A stretch of 64,000 nucleotides of DNA from Epiperipatus broadwayi (taxonomy: Eukaryota; Onychophora; Udeonychophora; Euonychophora; Peripatidae). The position numbers and the translations under genes are program-made. Shown in pieces: positions 61,370 to 64,000 of the stretch; positions within the stretch are counted from its first letter, which is position 1; every line of letters starts with the position of its first letter. The stretch covers positions 1,002,008-1,066,007 of the forward strand of contig JAQFVV010006232.1 of the NCBI GenBank assembly GCA_028023455.1. Direction: 5' to 3'. The notes beneath the pieces were generated by a model. That model searched no databases. It saw only the letters and a list, made by a program, of their open reading frames with translations, and was not told the DNA's origin.

Positions 61370-62410
61370 TCAAAGGGTCTTCTTTCAATTAACAGCAAAA
61401 TACTTTCTATCAATTTTTTATAAGTTTTATACAAAATTTTTAGGAACATAATTAAACTTTGTCTACAGCAAACTTTGAATTTTAACCAACCAAAAGAACA
61501 AGCTGGATTTAAAAGTGATTTTAATACAGGGGATTGTATCCAAGTATTGAGAGAAGTTATAGAAAAAACCAATGAACATGAATTGTCATTATGCTTTGGA
61601 TTTGTAGATTGTGAAAAGGCATTTGATTCTTTAAGAATTTCTTCAGTGCTTAAAGCATTGTATCATCAAGGTATAGACTTAGGATATTGTCATATGCTGA
61701 ATAATATTTATAAACATGCAAGCAACAATTAGATTACATAATAATATTAGTGAAATTAACACTGAAAAGGGTGTATGTCAGGGTGACTCTTTATCTCCAA
61801 AACTTTACAGCAGTGCTGCAAGAACTATTTTGTGGATTAAAATGGATAGCTAAAAAACAGTAAATGATTCTTTAACTGATCTATATTTTGTCAGATGATG
61901 AAGTTGTTTCTTCAAATAATACTTTAGAGCTTCGGGAAATGTTGCAAAAGTTATTAGATGAAAGTAAAAAAATAGGTCTAAATATAAACATTAAAAAGAC
62001 TAAAGTAATGTTCAATAGATTTTCTCAAACTATGGAAATAAAAATTGATAATGATGAGTTAGAAAAAGTTAACAACTACAAATACTTTGGTCAAATTATT
62101 ACTACAGATGGAAACAGAATGGATGAAATTATTGTAGAATTAAATTTGGTTAGAATGCTTTTGGCAGAAATAATTTAATATTAAAAGGAAATATGCCTAT
62201 GTGTTTGAGAATAAACATTTATTAATGAATGGGTTTAACCAGTTCTTATTTATGGACCTGAGACATGAACACATAACAGAAGAGCAATATAGAGGCTTCA
62301 GACCATTCAACAAAGTATGAAGAGATGCATGTTAGGAATAACAAAAGAGATCGAAAATCAAATACATAGGCAGTTGGTTAATAGTGGTTGAAAATGATGG
62401 TGATAATGAT
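61370..62410 (+). pseudogene. RTE-like LINE, 3' half (RT core to 3' end)
   Basis: On the plus strand, LSIFYKFYTKFLG (usual LLSxIYKLFTKIL) leads into QPKEQAGFKSDFNTGD, FGFVDCEKAFDSL (motif A with catalytic Asp) and EKGVCQGDSLSPKLY (motif B). Then come LSDDEVVSSNNTLELREML (motif C, usual FADD) and LNINIKKTKVMFN, VNNYKYFGQIITTDGNRMDE and RRAI-x-RLQTIQQSMKRCML. Open pieces are 61475-61732 and 61888-62178. The GHIAR-type C-terminus is deleted, because ENQI is followed directly by the 3' tail gtggttgaaaatgatggtg, which matches 23035. Only local stops and frameshifts break it; the catalytic residues are present. Confidence 0.88.
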
Positions 62411-62939
62411 TAATCATTTTTTATGGTGCAATTTAATAAAATTTTTGTTTTGATATTCTCTACAGTTAAACTTCACCAGCAGCCTTTGCCATTGCTCTCT
62501 TCAACTATGAAGAAAACTGCAAGTTACTTAAAACTGTAAGAAAATATCAATGATTAAATTTTATTAAGTTGCATTGTAAAATATGATTAAAGATGTGCAT
62601 AAATGGTAATGTATATATATATAAATCAATTGTTAAACGAATAAGAAGTAAAGAGAAATCACATAATATTAATAGATGAATATATTGGAATAGTATAAAT
62701 AATGTTTGAATTTTTCTAAAAACATTTCGTAATTAAATTTGATGATAGAAATAATTCCATACACAATTATAAATAAAATTTCCATCATTATAAATTTTTA
62801 GATAAACATATTTCAAAAAATTTCAACATTAATTTTATTTTATTAAATACTCAGATCAAGTAAATCTCTCATGTGAATATATTTCCAATAAAAAATACAA
62901 TGCTAAGATTGTTTTAAAAAATATATATATTTTATAGTA

Positions 62940-63780
62940 GATAAACTTTACTAATTATTATAAATGAAAAAGTGAAACATGCAATTAAATCTATAAATGA
63001 AATAAAAGTTTCAGAAATTAATGAAATTATTATAGATATTTAAAAAAAATAGATGAGAAATGAAAAAAATTGCTGGAAAAGATACATACCAAATGTTTAT
63101 CTGAAAGTTAATGTGGATGGGTATTTTAGTTGTAATTATTTGTTGACCTGTTTCTATCATCTATTAAGAATTGTTAAAGATTTTTAGAAGAAGTCAAACT
63201 TTATTTTACCTTTTCAAATACTTTCAACTGTTCCATATGTATTTCTATGATGATTAAAGCTTTGGACCATCAGGATATAGAAACAAAATCTTGTCATATT
63301 TGAAAAGAATATTTATCAAAATGCAATAGCAATGATTAGATTACATTAGATTCATTCTGAGAAGATTAACATTGAAAGTTATGTACCACACAGTGATTCC
63401 ATTATTCAAAAACTTTTATAGCAGACAAAAAACATTTTATGGATTAATTTGTTTCTTAAATTTTGAAGATGACATTATTGTTTTTACAAATAAAGCTTAA
63501 CAACTTCAGAAAATGTTGCAAGATTTACTATATGAACATAAAAATATAGGATTAAAGATAAATAATAAAAAGATTAAAGTAATTTCAATGGGTTTTCTCA
63601 GAGAAAAATAAAGGCTTCTTAATCAGAATTAAGAAAAACATAATAACTAAAAGTATGTTTGTCAGAGTTTTAATATTTGTGGAAACATAGTGGATGAGAT
63701 TGATCATAGAATGAAATTTGTATTAAATGCTTGTGGTAAAAATAACTGAGTATTGAAAAAATATATACTTATAGATTTGA
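62940..63780 (+). pseudogene. RTE-like LINE, second copy (RT part)
   Basis: This is a more decayed copy of the same family on the plus strand. Readable blocks are MRNEKIAGKDTYQMFI (usual MKNxKAPGxDGI), MIKALDHQDIE (partner of LKALYHQGID at 61.65 kb), FEDDIIVFTNKA (motif C with both Asp) and LQKMLQDLLYEHKNIGLKIN with NKKIKVI. The order and spacing equal those of the copy at 61.4-62.2 kb. Neither endonuclease nor 3' tail is present. Confidence 0.82.
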
Positions 63781-63817
63781 AAAAGATTTTTATTAAAACC
63801 ATATCAAATCTCTCCAA

Positions 63818-64000
63818 ATGTGCCACATGCAAAAGCAATTAGCTGATGCAAAAGGTTTATGCATGAAAATCCATATTTAGTGCCTATTTATCCAATATTC
63901 TCAGATTAGTTTCTAGCTCATAACTTGCACCAGTGAGGAGCCTTGGATTTAAGAGTGCTACATGTAGACCTCTTGATTCAATGCAATTCTCCAGTAGTTT
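63818..64000 (+). repeat. IR-1 family, third copy (cut by the window end)
   Basis: Shares ccaatattc, cagattagtttct, gtgaggagccttg and tcaatgcaattctccag with 612-830 in the same order and orientation. Identity is about 75%. It continues past the window. Confidence 0.75.

Overview
This is an AT-rich (roughly three quarters A+T) intergenic or intronic stretch of an animal nuclear genome. I found no intact host protein-coding gene. Every coding similarity I can defend is a decayed transposable element. The mix is Penelope-like elements (PLEs) with GIY-YIG tails, RTE-like and CR1/Jockey-like LINEs, a hAT transposase, a non-autonomous LTR element, a tRNA-Val-derived SINE, a higher-order satellite and many ATT/ATC/TA microsatellites. 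This fits an invertebrate metazoan, for example a mollusc, another lophotrochozoan or a cnidarian; I cannot name the species. CpG is scarce in most of the window, and paired repeat copies differ mainly at CpG sites, which suggests germline CpG methylation.

Layout. 0.6-1.4 kb: an inverted repeat pair and a PLE reverse-transcriptase scrap. 2.8 and 10.85 kb: two SINE copies in otherwise featureless DNA, with a hAT-like end at 4.15 kb. 12.6-15.3 kb: two PLE copies of one family (PLE-A) head to head. 15.5-16.4 kb: a fold-back cluster of four repeat units. 18.5-22.2 kb: five 419-bp satellite units followed by five in reverse orientation. 22.7 kb: a LINE 3' end. 27.4-30.4 kb: a second PLE lineage (PLE-B) flanked by ~195-bp direct repeats (pseudo-LTRs). 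30.56-36.64 kb: a complete LTR element on the minus strand with 1.8-kb LTRs, PBS, PPT and a gag-like remnant but no recognisable pol. 36.66-38.1 kb: a PLE-A 3' end and a non-LTR C-terminal scrap. 40.4-43.5 kb: more complex sequence with promoter-like signals. 43.8-45.0 kb: a CR1/Jockey-like LINE. 45.2-46.25 kb: a fold-back repeat. 49.9-51.75 kb: a hAT transposase pseudogene with a SINE inserted in it. 57.1-58.06 kb: PLE-A copy 4. 59.4-62.4 kb: one RTE-like LINE whose 5' half is inverted relative to its 3' half. 62.9-63.8 kb: another copy of that LINE, then a third copy of the 0.6-kb repeat running off the end.

The theme is inverted duplication. At least six unrelated repeats sit as head-to-head or fold-back pairs, and several smaller hairpins are present, some of pre-miRNA size. 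No genes here work together as a host pathway; the functional logic is that of retroelements and the sequences they leave behind. Element boundaries are read by eye and are good to about 10-30 bases unless a duplication or PBS/PPT fixes them.
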